In this document: positions 21,911 through 32,585 of the stretch, piece by piece
Layout: the number at the start of each line of letters is the position of its first letter
Numbering within the stretch: the first letter of the stretch is position 1
Source: Teratosphaeria epicoccoides
Lineage: Eukaryota; Ascomycota; Dothideomycetes; Mycosphaerellales; Teratosphaeriaceae
Assembly (NCBI GenBank): GCA_021401465.1
Contig: JADDMT010000045.1
Coordinates: 186,001-250,000, forward strand
DNA: 64,000 nt
Reading direction: 5' to 3'
The notes under the pieces: model-generated
What the model was told of the DNA's origin: nothing
The model's input: the letters and a program-made list of their open reading frames with translations, nothing else
Databases searched by the model: none
Position numbers and translations under genes: made by a program

Positions 21911-22455
21911 ATGGTTGATAGCAGTATATCACGATACATGATGATGATGCTCGGGATCGTCCAGATCCACGATGTGACCTGGATGTCGATTGATGAAGTT
22001 GCTGGAAAGCCACTGCCTCGCGTTCTCACGTGTGACGTCGACGCCGAATCCAGGCTGGATCGCCCGTCTTTGCTTGATCGTGCATCTTTGTGCATCATTC
22101 GCTGGCCGCGCTGGTTAACTCATGTGGGCAGACCGAGAGGGCAGCATTGAGCTTGTCAGTGGTCTCACGGCAACCAACACGGCAGGCTCGTCTTCTCCTG
22201 CGGTCGATCGTCGTTGCCCAGGATCATCAAGCTGAAGCACATGTCACACACACGTGCATGTGCAACCATTCCAGGAAGAACAATCAGCCGCGCCGCTTCC
22301 GTTCTCGACCCCTTTGACGATTTCAGATCCTTCATGTTTGACATATACAGGCTCTCGTTTCGTCGCATGATTGTAACGAAGAGTTTTCATGACGAATAGC
22401 ACGACCAGTGCAGGCATTTTGAATCTGCTAGCCGTCCCCCGAGATCACTTCCAAC
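21911..22455. other. Divergent intergenic region
   Basis: Upstream region of both YME2 (minus) and the small conserved gene at 22456 (plus). No further gene or repeat is visible. Confidence 0.5.
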
Positions 22456-22949
22456 ATGGCTCCTCAAGGCCCCTTCAAACTCGTCACAGTGAACAACAAC
22501 CCGGAACGGGCCAACAGACTAGTGGGTCGCATCATCAGCGACCTCAGAGAGCAATATACGATTGAGCACATAGCCAACGCAGAAGGTACATCTTCACATA
22601 TTACATCGCTCTCATCCGCTCCCAACTTCGAACTAATCCCAGAGCAAGGTCCCGAAGATGCACCAGCGATCATAGAACAACACCATCCAGACGTCGTAGT
22701 AAGTCTCGCGCCTCTACGTTTGCAATGCTTGTGGGTTGATCTCAGAAACATCAGTTCACAGCATCCATGTGGTCACCCGAGCAAAGCGAGCAAGTCTTCG
22801 CGGCCGCCCGAAATACCAACAGCAAAGTCAAGACTCTTGCATTACCTCAAGGCCTGCAAGTCGAGAAAGGTCCAGATGCCGTGGTGGAGTACATCAAGGA
22901 GAAGCTCCCATCATTGCTTTCGAGCGGAGGGCATTGGCCTATGCCGTGA
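22456..22949 (+). CDS. Small conserved fungal protein of unknown function
   Basis: Three exons: 22456-22585, 22643-22698 and 22755-22949, giving 126 residues. The first intron (57 nt, gtacat...tcccag with an aactaat branch-like site) is a multiple of three without a stop, but removing it joins HIANAE directly to EQGPEDAPAIIEQHHPDVV, giving a compact alpha/beta-looking domain. The second intron has gtaagt and a typical acceptor. The third exon reads FTASMWSPEQSEQVFAAARN and TLALPQGLQVEKGPDAVVEY. The alternation of strands and helices and the phrase HPDVVFTASMW suggest a small Rossmann-like fold. I do not know a characterised member. Confidence 0.75.
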
Positions 22950-23129
22950 CCAGCCTCAGAAGGTAATGACTTGCCGTGGAGCCGATCATTATGCAGAACA
23001 GAAAAGATAGAGAAGCACTGGTAGACGCCGCGATGATTGCATGGCAATGTCGGTTTCTAAGTACAGAGGTATCATCATTGCTTATCTCAATACAACAACA
23101 AGAACAACTAGCGCCGATCTAGCCAGTCG

Positions 23130-25067
23130 TCACCGTATCCTCCACGCTTCATCCTCATCATCCAGCTCATCACTATCCCACCCATCTTCCTCATTGCGAG
23201 CCGCCAGCTCCACAAACCTCCGAATCTCATCGACCTGCCGCTCTCTGCCAGGTCTCGCAGCGAATCTAACAGCACCTTGCGGCCGACGCTGTGCATTCCT
23301 CTCATGCTGACGCACCGCCTGCGCACGACCGTCAACCGGAGCGCGAGCAGGAAAGGGATTACGGGGCCGCCTACCTCGCCGAGCCGGAGGAGCTGCCGGA
23401 TCCGGCTGCTGTGGGTGTGCTTGTCCAAATATGCGGACTCGTGCTTGCCTGGCCGCTTCGTCTCTATCATCAATATCAAATCCGCCGAATACTGCGTGAG
23501 CATTCTCTTCACCCTGCGCGCGCCGGGCCCCAGCCTCCGCAGCTGCGTCTTCTTCAACTTGAGCTTCGCGCGCAGCTTGGAGAGCCATCTGCTCCCAATG
23601 CCTCGCACCTCGAAAGCCACGACCATCCTCTGGTTCCTGACCCTCATCGCCTTCTTCGAGCTCCCAGAGCCTCTGATAGCACTCCAGACCCGCCTTGTTA
23701 AAGTGCTGGTAGGGGTTGCCGCCGTCCAACCATGAGCCGCAGAGATAGCAGAAATGCGTATTGCACTGGAAGCATTTCATGTGGTTGCAACCCATCGTCT
23801 TCTGTGTGGGCGAAGAGCACGTCGGACACGGACTCGTGTTCATGCGGATATAGTCGTAAGAAGCCTTCTCCTCCGACGAGAGCTCGTTTGGGTCACGCGG
23901 GAAACATCGTGCAAAGTCGCCGTGCCATCCCATGTAGCAGATGCGACAGAAGGCGAGACTGCACTTCTCGCATATGGCGATGCGATCGCCGGCCTCTATA
24001 TGCTTCTTAGGTGTTGATGATGTGAGATGCTTGGGAGAGTCATGCTTACTTCTTGGCGTATCATCCGCGCCGTTCGTTCCAGCTTCATCATCAGATGACT
24101 CAAGCTCATAGACTGCAAAATCGGCGGGTATCGGAGGATATTTCGCGCTCTTCGCTGGCCCCTGACACCACGATCTTGGGCAGTAGACGGTAGCTTTATC
24201 CGCTTCCATCTTCTTCTTGCGCTTCATCTCGACATAGCGTCTCACCATGGCTTCGCTAATTCCAATCGCCAACAGCTCTCGCGGATGCAACGATCGTTCC
24301 GGTCGTTTCCGCCTAGAGGTCGTGATTGCTCTTTTCCCACAAGCCGGGTCCAGACATCGTATAGCCGCAACATTGCCTTCGGTGATGTAGCTATCGAACG
24401 AGTCCTTTAGACAGGTGCGACAGAAGACGTGATCGCATCGGGCCATGCGATAGCAGCTCGTGCCCTTCTTAGGCTGAAGACATATGCCGCAATCATAGGT
24501 GCCCGCATTGAATGTCGCGAGCTTAGTGTCCGCATCAATCTTGATCAACCTCTGCTCGTTGCTCGACGGCAGAACCAAGCAGCCACTCGCGCTCTGATCC
24601 AGGCCGAATCCTTGCTCAGCAGCCTGCTGCAAATAGTCGATGTATGCAAACAAGATCTGACTCTGCCCGTGTTCGTCCCACAGCTTCTCTGCCTCAGCTT
24701 CCAGCTCTTTCAGCTTCTCGGCCGGTAGCCAGTCCTGCTTGGCAGTGAGATGGACTTTGGGAGGCTTGTCCGCAGGGTACCCATCCGGCAGCGTTGCATG
24801 CAAGCACAGCGGCGGCAGATGCGAAAGCTCAATATCCTTCTCGACAGATGCCGTAGTTACAGCTGTGGCATATGACCCGTTCGCGCCGATCGTGATCGTC
24901 GGCCCATTGCTCGCCTTATCTGGCACAAAGCGGATCAAGAGCGGCCGCGTGGGTGTCACAGCAAGCTCAAGGGTCGCCGTGAAAGCGGACTGATCGCTGA
25001 CAAGCTCAGGATATATCGCCTCTAACGACCCCAGCTCTTCTACGCGCTCGTCGTCTGTCTCTGCCAT
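23130..25067 (-). CDS. RBR-type E3 ubiquitin ligase with RWD domain (RNF14/Itt1-like)
   Basis: A single 645-residue frame. RBR ligases take ubiquitin from an E2 on a catalytic cysteine in the third zinc domain and pass it to the substrate. Order visible: RWD domain at residues about 8-150 (ELGSLEAIYPELV, LPPLCLHATLPDGYP, LPAEKLKELEAEAEKLWDE); RING1 from about 195 (CGICLQPKKGTSCYRMARCD, HVFCRTCLKDSF); an IBR with CPRSWCQGP and, after an acidic insert, CEKCSLAFCRICYMGWHG; and RING2/Rcat with SPCPTCSSPTQKTMGCNHMK, where the Cys before NHM is the expected catalytic residue, then CNTHFCYLCGSWLDGGNPYQ. An Ala/Arg/Glu-rich tail follows. The RWD-RBR arrangement matches RNF14-type ligases linked to translation/ribosome-stall control; substrates here are unknown. 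Confidence 0.92.
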   Translation of the reverse strand: MAETDDERVEELGSLEAIYPELVSDQSAFTATLELAVTPTRPLLIRFVPDKASNGPTITIGANGSYATAVTTASVEKDIELSHLPPLCLHATLPDGYPADKPPKVHLTAKQDWLPAEKLKELEAEAEKLWDEHGQSQILFAYIDYLQQAAEQGFGLDQSASGCLVLPSSNEQRLIKIDADTKLATFNAGTYDCGICLQPKKGTSCYRMARCDHVFCRTCLKDSFDSYITEGNVAAIRCLDPACGKRAITTSRRKRPERSLHPRELLAIGISEAMVRRYVEMKRKKKMEADKATVYCPRSWCQGPAKSAKYPPIPADFAVYELESSDDEAGTNGADDTPRSKHDSPKHLTSSTPKKHIEAGDRIAICEKCSLAFCRICYMGWHGDFARCFPRDPNELSSEEKASYDYIRMNTSPCPTCSSPTQKTMGCNHMKCFQCNTHFCYLCGSWLDGGNPYQHFNKAGLECYQRLWELEEGDEGQEPEDGRGFRGARHWEQMALQAAREAQVEEDAAAEAGARRAQGEENAHAVFGGFDIDDRDEAARQARVRIFGQAHPQQPDPAAPPARRGRRPRNPFPARAPVDGRAQAVRQHERNAQRRPQGAVRFAARPGRERQVDEIRRFVELAARNEEDGWDSDELDDEDEAWRIR

Positions 25068-25886
25068 CTCGTGATCTGGAGGTCGCGCTTTTTGTAATGG
25101 TGGCGTTTGGCCTCCGAGAAGCCAATGTTATCTTTGTTGGTTCATTGCAGACTCGCACTTGCCACAAGCAGTTTGCGAGAAAATGTGGTTTGTCTCTACT
25201 CGAGAGAAGCAAAATCGTGAGTCAGGGTGGAGAAGTAGGAGGCAGTACACAAATCATGTTTGACCGAGAGCGCGGTGACTACATTCACATGTCGACAAAC
25301 TGAGCTGGATACAGCAAGTGTCGAGGAACGGCCTAGCCCGTGGACACGATCTTTGCATCAATCTTGCAGCTTTAACATTATTATCTGACCTTAAAATGTA
25401 CCAGCAGGCTGATCCATAACCTGGATCGCGGAGGCACCCTCGCACCGATTGAGATTTCTGTCCCCCTGCTACGGACCTGTTGAGGATGCTCAGTAAGATC
25501 CTAAGGATCCGATGGTGTTGTATTCACGCCGTACGTTGTATGCTACCTACGTACCACTGAGCTGCCGTCACACTGCGCCTGAACGCTTTGTATGAGTGCT
25601 GCTAGTAGAAGCGAAGAGTATATCTTCAGCTGCACTGTTGCTTGGGGTGTTGGCTTGCTCAGGCTGTATGTTCTGCGACGTCTAGGTGATATTTGATGGC
25701 GAGCGAGCAAATGCGAACTTCTGTCCTCCTGTACACAAGGACCCAGGTAGATATCGCTTTCCTAACGACCAGACCGTAGAGCTGCCTCCCTAGGCGCTGG
25801 CGGTGTCCGAAACGTTTATTAGGTACACATGCAGCATCCGAAGATTTTGCACCCTCCACGATCCACCTCTTCGACGCACAACCACG
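25068..25886. other. Divergent intergenic region
   Basis: It lies between the divergently transcribed RBR ligase and PAP2 phosphatase genes. Only short, featureless ORFs are present. Confidence 0.5.
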
Positions 25887-26658
25887 ATGGACGACCCGCC
25901 ATTGGCGTCCCTCTCCCTCACCCATGTCCACTACAACCCAAATGATCCGCTCTCCCACATCGCCGCCTATCTGGCACTCGTTCCCCAGGCATTGATGATC
26001 GCATATGTCTCGCTGATATGGGGCACGCGCGAAATCGAGATTGCCCTGATGTTCGCCGGGCAGTTAGGATGCGAGGGCCTGAACTGGATACTGAAGAGGT
26101 ATATCAAGGAGGAGAGGCCCACGCGTATGTACATGGATAGCTCCACGAATGACCGAGCAATGAGGATATTCGCGACTGATATGGACTCTAGAAATGCACG
26201 GCAAAGGCTACGGCATGCCCTCCTCGCATGCCCAATTCGTAGCCTACTTCTCCACCTTCCTCACCCTCTTCATGCTTCTGCGACACAATCCTCACCATGC
26301 TCACGCCTCGAGCACTCATATCCCAACACCCTACTGGCAGCGCCTCGCCCTCGCGGCGCTCTCCTTCTGCTGCGCGGGTGCCGTAGCGCAGAGTCGCATC
26401 TACCTAAGCTACCACACACCCAGGCAGGTCTATGCTGGAGTATCAGCAGGAGTAGTATGTGCGTTTGGGTGGTTCGTTGTGACAGGGCTTGCTCGGTATT
26501 TTGGGGTGGTGGATCAGATACTGGAAATTCCGGTGCTGAGGTGGATGAGGTTTCGGGATCTGGTGGTCAATGAAGATTTGGCGGATTCGGGATGGGAACG
26601 ATGGGAGAGCAGGCGGCAGAAAAAGGCTGCGGCGATAAAGGGCAACAAAGGCAGATAG
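25887..26658 (+). CDS. CAX4: PAP2-family dolichyl-diphosphatase-like enzyme (Cax4 type)
   Basis: Two exons: 25887-26124 and 26192-26658 (67-nt intron, gtatgt...ctctag), 234 residues. Cax4-type enzymes sit in the ER membrane and recycle dolichyl diphosphate for N-glycosylation. The three phosphatase signature parts are present: KRYIKEERPT at the end of exon 1, GYGMPSSHAQF in exon 2 and SRIYLSYHTPRQV. Four or five hydrophobic helices surround them, starting with AYLALVPQALMIAYVSLIWG. The start MDDPPLASLSLTHVHYNPND has the usual form HVxYxxxD of this family. The intron splits the first signature from the second and the reading frame is restored exactly, giving ERPTQMHGKGYGMPSSH. The C-terminus is basic. 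Confidence 0.9.
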
Positions 26659-27078
26659 TACAGGCATGAAATCGAAATCTGCTCCCAGTGATAGAGTTTT
26701 TTGACTCGGTTGCCGCCTGTCTGCCTGCGTGGGTGCTGTTCTTCCGCCCAAAAACCCTTTACTACGCTGATCGCGGTAGTGCGCTATTCATTATGGCCGT
26801 GGCGCCTGTCATAGTTCAAAGACAGCGACACATGCTATCTGATGCTAAATCGCTTGCGAGACTTACAAACACGAGAGTAATGGAGGGGGAAGGCAACATT
26901 TGAACATGTGTTGAAATCGGACCTCCATCTCTGAGGTCAGCTACACCAAACATGAAGATGCTTTTCTTCCATCCCATTGTAGCATCATCGTCATCCCTTA
27001 TCTACCTGAACGCCATGCCATGCAAGCATCGGAAAATCAGCAGTCATGAGAATCCCATCAACGCACATCATGTTCCAT
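26659..27078. other. Convergent 3' intergenic region
   Basis: It holds presumed 3' UTRs of the PAP2 gene (plus) and HSP70 (minus). No additional gene is supported. Confidence 0.5.
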
Positions 27079-28975
27079 TCAATCGACCTCCTCGACAGTT
27101 GGGCCGTCGTCGCCACCAGCGCCTGGAGCGCCACCGGGCATGCCGCCGCCTGGCATACCGCCTGGCATACCACCCTCGCCGCCCTGGCCGTATATCTCTG
27201 TGTCATAGTCAGCAAGTGTTCAGATCGTGGTCAAGGATGTTACGGTAGCGTACTCATCATGATCTGTGAGATATGTTAGCAGAAGCTCATGTCCTATGAA
27301 GGGACGGGAATAACCTACAGGATTCGCAACCTGCTCAAGCTCCTTCTGCTGGCTCTCATACTCGTCCTTGGTGGCGGTCTGGTTGTCGTCGAGCCACGCG
27401 ACGGTCTTGTCAATTTCGGCCTTGAGCTTCTCCTTGTCGGCAGCGTCAAGCTTCTCGTCAACCTTGGAGTCGGAAAGGGTGTTCTTGAGTGAGTAGGCGT
27501 ACGACTCGAGGGCGTTCTTGGCCTGAATACGGGCTGATTCGGCCTCATCCTCAGCCTTGTACTTCTCAGCCTCGGCCAACATGCGCTCGATTTCCTCCTT
27601 AGAAAGGCGGCCCTTGTCGTTGGTGATGACGATCTTGTTCGTCTTGCCGGTACCCTTCTCGAGAGCAGAGACATTCATGATGCCGTTCGCGTCAAGGTCG
27701 AAGGTGACTTCAATCTGCGGGACACCACGCGGCGCCGGTGGGATACCAGTGAGCTCGAACTTGCCCATGAGGTTGTTGTCCTTGGTGCGAGCTCGCTCAC
27801 CCTCGAAGACCTGGATGAGCACACCCGGCTGGTTGTCGGAGAAGGTGGAGAAAACCTCCGATTTCTTCGTGGGAATGGTGGTGTTGCGCTTAATGAGCGG
27901 CGTCATGACACCACCAGCGGTCTCGATACCGAGAGACAGCGGCGCGACGTCGAGCAGCAGGATCTCATTGGTCGACTTGCTGGAGGTGTCACCGGACAGA
28001 ATGGCAGCCTGGACAGCAGCGCCATAGGCAACGGCCTCATCGGGGTTGATGGATTTGTTGGGCTCCTTGCCGTTGAAGAAATCGGATACCATCTTCTGGA
28101 TCTTGGGAATACGGGTGGAGCCACCGACGAGGACAATCTCGTGGACGGAGGACTTGTCGATCTTGGCGTCGCGGAGGACACGCTCGACAGGCTCCATTGT
28201 GGAACGGAAAAGGTCCTGGCAGAGCTCCTCGAAACGAGCACGAGTAATCGAGGTGTAAAAGTCGATGCCTTCGTAAAGCGAGTCGATCTCGATCGAGGTC
28301 TGAGCAGAGGAAGAAAGGGTGCGCTTGGCACGCTCGCAGGCGGTGCGAAGACGACGGAGGGCGCGGGCATTGGCGGTGAGATCTGTGTTATTGAGGTCAG
28401 CTGCGTGCTTCTAGATGCTTATCTGAAATGTGCTTCTGAAAACGCTCGGGCTGATTGTGTTTCTTGTAACAGTCTGGGCGGCGATGATTCTTTTCGATGA
28501 CCAGTCGTCCGTGGTGCTTGGCCTGATGAACAACTCTGAGTGAACCTCATGTAATTTATCGGAGCGACTGTCCAGAGTTCGCGAGCCAGAAAGTACTTCT
28601 CAGGGTGAGAAGCGTTGCGCCCTCGCAGGACCCGCGTTCGCGAATATCCAGAGTATGCAAACTGCGCCCGGTCGGCGCTGTCCACACTGTCGCAGAAATA
28701 CAAACATAGAAACCAGACCACGAAATGCAATGTGGGTGTGATGGGGAAGAAAAACGCGCAACGCTTACCCTTCTTGTGCTTCCTGCAGTGCGAATCAGCA
28801 TGTGTCATGGCGAGGGGGCAAGGTGGAGGAAGGTTCTCTAACATACCGCTTGAACTCATTGACAAAGTGGTTGACGAGACGGTTGTCGAAGTCCTCACCA
28901 CCCAAGTGGGTGTCACCGGCAGTCGACTTGACCTCAAAGATACCCTCCTCAATGGTGAGCAGCGACACATCGAAG

Positions 28976-29007
<32 letters not shown>

Positions 29008-29580
29008 CCTCTCACCCTCAGTCTTCTTGTCAAGACCATATGCGATAGCTGCAGCAGTTGGCTCGTTGATGATGCGGAGGACGTTCAGCCCAGCAATGAG
29101 ACCGGCATCCTTCGTTGCCTGACGCTGCGAATCGTTGAAGTATGCTGGAACAGTGACGACAGCGTTGTTGACGGTGCCGCCGAGGTATGACTCTGCGGTT
29201 TCTCTCATTTTGGTGAGAACCATTGATGAGACCTCCTCAGGTGTGAACTCCTTCAGCTCGCCCTTGAATTCAACCTGGATGACAGGCTTGCCACCCTTGT
29301 CGATAACCTTGAATGGGAAATGCTTCATGTCCGCCTGCACCTCTGCATCTGCGAACTTGCGGCCGATGAGACGCTTCGCATCGAAGACAGTGTTCTGCGG
29401 GTTCATGGCGACTTGATTCTTGGCGGCATCACCGATTAAGCGCTCAGTGTCGGTGAAAGCGACGAAGGATGGAGTCGTGCGGTTGCCCTGGTCGTTGGCA
29501 ATGATCTCGATGCGGTCGTCACGGAAGATACCCACGCAGGAATACGTCGTGCCCAAGTCGATACCGACAGCTGGTGCCAT
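27079..29580 (-). CDS. SSA: Cytosolic Hsp70 chaperone (Ssa type)
   Basis: Five exons: 29580-28847, 28782-28769 (14 nt), 28382-27319, 27263-27254 (10 nt) and 27197-27079, giving 646 residues, the normal Ssa length. Hsp70 binds exposed hydrophobic peptide in an ATP-driven cycle with J-proteins and exchange factors. Visible: N-terminal GIDLGTTYSCVGIF, phosphate-2 block IFDLGGGTFDVSLL, VGGSTRIPKIQ, the linker LLLDVAPLSLGIETAGG, substrate domain, helical lid, and a C-terminus of GGMP repeats ending in TVEEVD, the cytosolic TPR-docking motif. Micro-exon 2 encodes RKHKKD at its borders (the conserved FKRKHKKDLT) and micro-exon 4 encodes IMMK (conserved NPIMMKIYG); both restore family residues exactly, which is strong support for the splicing. 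A heat-shock element lies upstream at 29755-29767. Confidence 0.95.
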
Positions 29581-30121
29581 TGTGTCTAAGGTTCTCGTGG
29601 TCGTGTCGGGAAGGTAGTCTGACTGCTTCGGAGATTGTAGAGGAATTGTTTGTGAGTCGTGAGGACGTTTTGAAAAGAGGTATGAGTGTGTGAGAGAGAA
29701 GAAGGTTACTGGAGGAAGGACATTTTATTTTGGTTGTTGATGTTCGTCACCTGTTTCTCGAACGTTCGTTCGGCTTCCATCACGAGGTAAGAACATTCAC
29801 GAGCCTGCCATACTTACTCTAGCAAACATCACACTCTTTCACAGTGATTCAGAGGGACGGGATAGTCACCTGCATCGCAAACCATCCAAGCCCCCAATGG
29901 AGGAAGCATGATTCCATGCACTTCATCTCCGATATCCATCTTCTCGACAATACGGACATGACGTAGCTCCGCCAAGACAGCGCCATTCGATGTGTCCCGC
30001 TTCCCTTGTTCCCCAAGTTGTCCCTCGGACGATCACGGGACGCATCCGCTCTTCACCAATTAATGTAGACCGTAGATGACAGGAATGAGCTACAATCACT
30101 GAGATCTTTTGCCGCCGCCGC
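29581..30121. other. HSP70 promoter region
   Basis: Apart from the heat-shock elements, no gene is seen. A short pyrimidine/purine-rich leader precedes the HSP70 start. Confidence 0.5.
29755..29767. promoter_or_regulatory. Heat-shock element (three-unit) upstream of HSP70
   Basis: The plus strand reads TTCTCGAACGTTC, a perfect TTCnnGAAnnTTC array (three inverted Hsf1 units), starting 175 nt upstream of the HSP70 ATG. A fourth TTC (TTCGTTCGG) and a further two-unit GAACATTC at 29791-29798 lie nearby. This fits Hsf1-driven control; binding is inferred. Confidence 0.8.
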
Positions 30122-30556
30122 TCACGCGTATCCCAACCGCCGCAACTTTCGATGCGCTCTCTCCAAGGCGAGCTTGTAATCCTGATACTTCCTGTTCAGT
30201 GAGTGGTATGCGTGATGCAGGTGTGCATACTGTCGCTTCTGCTCAGAGATCTTCTGGTGCTGCTGCCACATCCCTTCCCTACATCTGGACAGCTTGACCT
30301 CCAGGTATCCGACTTGGTCAAGCAGCGTCGGGACATCGGTGCCATATAGGTCTTGACTAAGCTGGTCGACGTACCAAGAAGCTGGTTGATGCTGGAAAGC
30401 TGGCATTAGTTGGAGGTAGGCTTTGGCTCGGGTCGAGTCTCGCTTGGTTGGATTCCCTTGTATGCTCAGGCGGGCCCGTCTTTTCAAGTCCTGCTCTGAT
30501 TGCTTGAGTGTTTGTGCAGGAGCACCACTGGGAGGTCCCGCCCTGGATACATGCAT
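30122..30556 (-). CDS. Orphan basic, coiled-coil-prone small protein
   Basis: An open frame of 144 residues from ATG 30556 (MHVSRAGPPSGAPAQTLKQS); an in-frame ATG at 30562 also exists. The N-terminal half is basic, including LKRRARLSIQGNPTKRDST. The C-terminal half (VGYLEVKLSRCREGMWQQHQ ... SLNRKYQDYKLALERAHRKL) shows heptad-like spacing and is predicted helical. No known domain is recognised. An acceptor-like ccag lies just before GGCGGG at the N-terminus, so this could be the last exon of a longer gene whose first exon I could not fix. It may also be a chance ORF. Confidence 0.4.
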   Translation of the reverse strand: MHVSRAGPPSGAPAQTLKQSEQDLKRRARLSIQGNPTKRDSTRAKAYLQLMPAFQHQPASWYVDQLSQDLYGTDVPTLLDQVGYLEVKLSRCREGMWQQHQKISEQKRQYAHLHHAYHSLNRKYQDYKLALERAHRKLRRLGYA

Positions 30557-32585
30557 TGTCAATGGCTGTGCAACGTCTTACGCCCCAGCCGCTGCTCGAG
30601 AGGCTGATTGTTTCAAGCAGACCGACACCAGTCGCACGGCTAAAGCCTGACTGTAGCCTGCTGGGGCGTGGCGAAGCCTGCGGGTGCCTTTTCAGGCTCC
30701 AGCTGAGCAAGGCTCCCGTTCTGTATTTCTCTCTGCGAGTCGCCACACCCACTCATCTCCATACCCAGACTCTGTCGTGAGCCATGATGGCAATGAATGC
30801 AGGCCTGCTGCCATCTGCAGCTAGCCCACAGATGGCGCACTCCCAGCGCGAGAACGGACGTCGAGGCGCCCACAATGAGTAATCAGATACCTCGAGCACT
30901 ACGAAAGTCCCTCGAGCTGAATTGCTGATGCGTCGAGACATCCATTTCGAGTATGTGCCGGCTTTGCTTCTTGCATGCGCAAAGCTTCAGGCACGGAATA
31001 TGACTGGCAAGTGGTGCACTTAAGAAAAGCAACACTGGGCATGAAGCATATCATTGCGATCTCAAGCCGTACTTCAGGCGTGTCCATCCATAACGACAAT
31101 GGCGGCTCCATTGCGCCATTGACCTCAGAGACATGATCGACGGCGGTCAGCAGTCTAGTCATTCCCTTTTGCTGGCCCGCCGGTCGTCACGCACGGCACA
31201 GTTGCAAAGGTACGAGGCATCGAGCAGTCATCCAGACACCAGGAGTACGGAGCTTGTGTATGGTGGTCTCCATAGCATTCTAGGCACCACTACACTATTC
31301 TAAGTGTGTGGTGTCTACATATGGCCTCTCCGTCGAGCACGCCGCGTAGTTCATGGAGTGATCCGCCTCATCATTGCCGCGAGGCTTCGATTCCGGTCCA
31401 CGGTCTGGGGAGATGACGACAGTTCCGATCGCACACATTCATACTGCCAGTCCACCAACCATTTGAGGATCTGTGGGCAGAGTGGAACCTCGATTTATTG
31501 ACCAACATTTCGAGCAGCCCAGAGTACCCACTACCACGTTCAACCGTCTCCACCGACAACCAACTTGCAGCACCTGCACACCTTCCATCTGCATCTTCAA
31601 CTCCAGCTTCCGTAACTACTTCCTCGATCTCGCCGCCGGCATCTCCTTCCTCGCCTGCTTATCCCTCCCACTGCTAATCTACATCACCATCTGGATCACT
31701 ACACGCCGCTACCACTCCTTCATCATAGCATCAGCCCTCCACACCCCAACCGCAGACTATGCATCTGGTTCTACCACAATAAATGGAAATTGACACTCTA
31801 CTTCATCCAGTTCTGCTGCAACACGCCAGCACCTACATTTTTCTCCGCTGGATTCTACCTGTGCATTGGGCGGCCGGTCGTGAATTACGGTCGCGCCAAC
31901 TCGAGGGTGCGGCCGCATGTGTATGTTCTCTTAGTCCGGACAAGCCAGTCAAGTGATAGATTCTCTACGAACAAGACGGATCTATGCCCTGCGACGCTGC
32001 CGCACCAGTGCTCCAGCACGCCGACGGCCTCGCCGCAAATCCCACACTCTCGAATGGTAACACAAATGGTATCAGCCAAGGCGTCGGGGCTCTCCTGGCA
32101 AGCCTGCGCGCCCTTCGCCTGCCTCACAATCGGTCTTGATCTGGCTCCAGGAATCCAGCGACGTCGACGTAAGCGGAGCGACGAGAGCGTTCTGTCTCAA
32201 GACGGTCGACATGTCCTGGCTCGTGAGTCGAAATGCTCTGGCGCATTTCCCGTACGCTCAATGCCGGCTTCAATGGACCAGCGACTGATGACCAAGGACT
32301 CTGCACCGGGGTTGAGGACGTACTCATTGTGATGGCGGTGTCGATACTATCCGTCTGTCATCCGGCTTTATGTATGAGGAAGGGTGTAACGATGGAGGTG
32401 CCGCGTTGGTAGAGAATTCGAGACTGTAGACGCGCCGACAGACGCACATCACTACGAGTGTAGTCGTGTAACTTCCCTCAGGATCTAGGCTGTATCTCAA
32501 CTGTAATGGTGTTCCTGAATAAAGGCGATATGTGAGCGGCCATCTTGCGTCTGCCATCCATACCCCGACCCGCTGCCATTTCGCA
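30557..32585. other. Intergenic region with weak ORFs only
   Basis: The most gene-like item is a plus-strand ORF at 31473-31793 containing one strong hydrophobic stretch (DLAAGISFLACLSLPLLIYI) with flanking basic residues, possibly a small membrane protein or a remnant. Another plus ORF at 31790-32332 overlaps its end. Neither has a recognised family or clear splice structure, so they are not called as genes. Confidence 0.35.
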
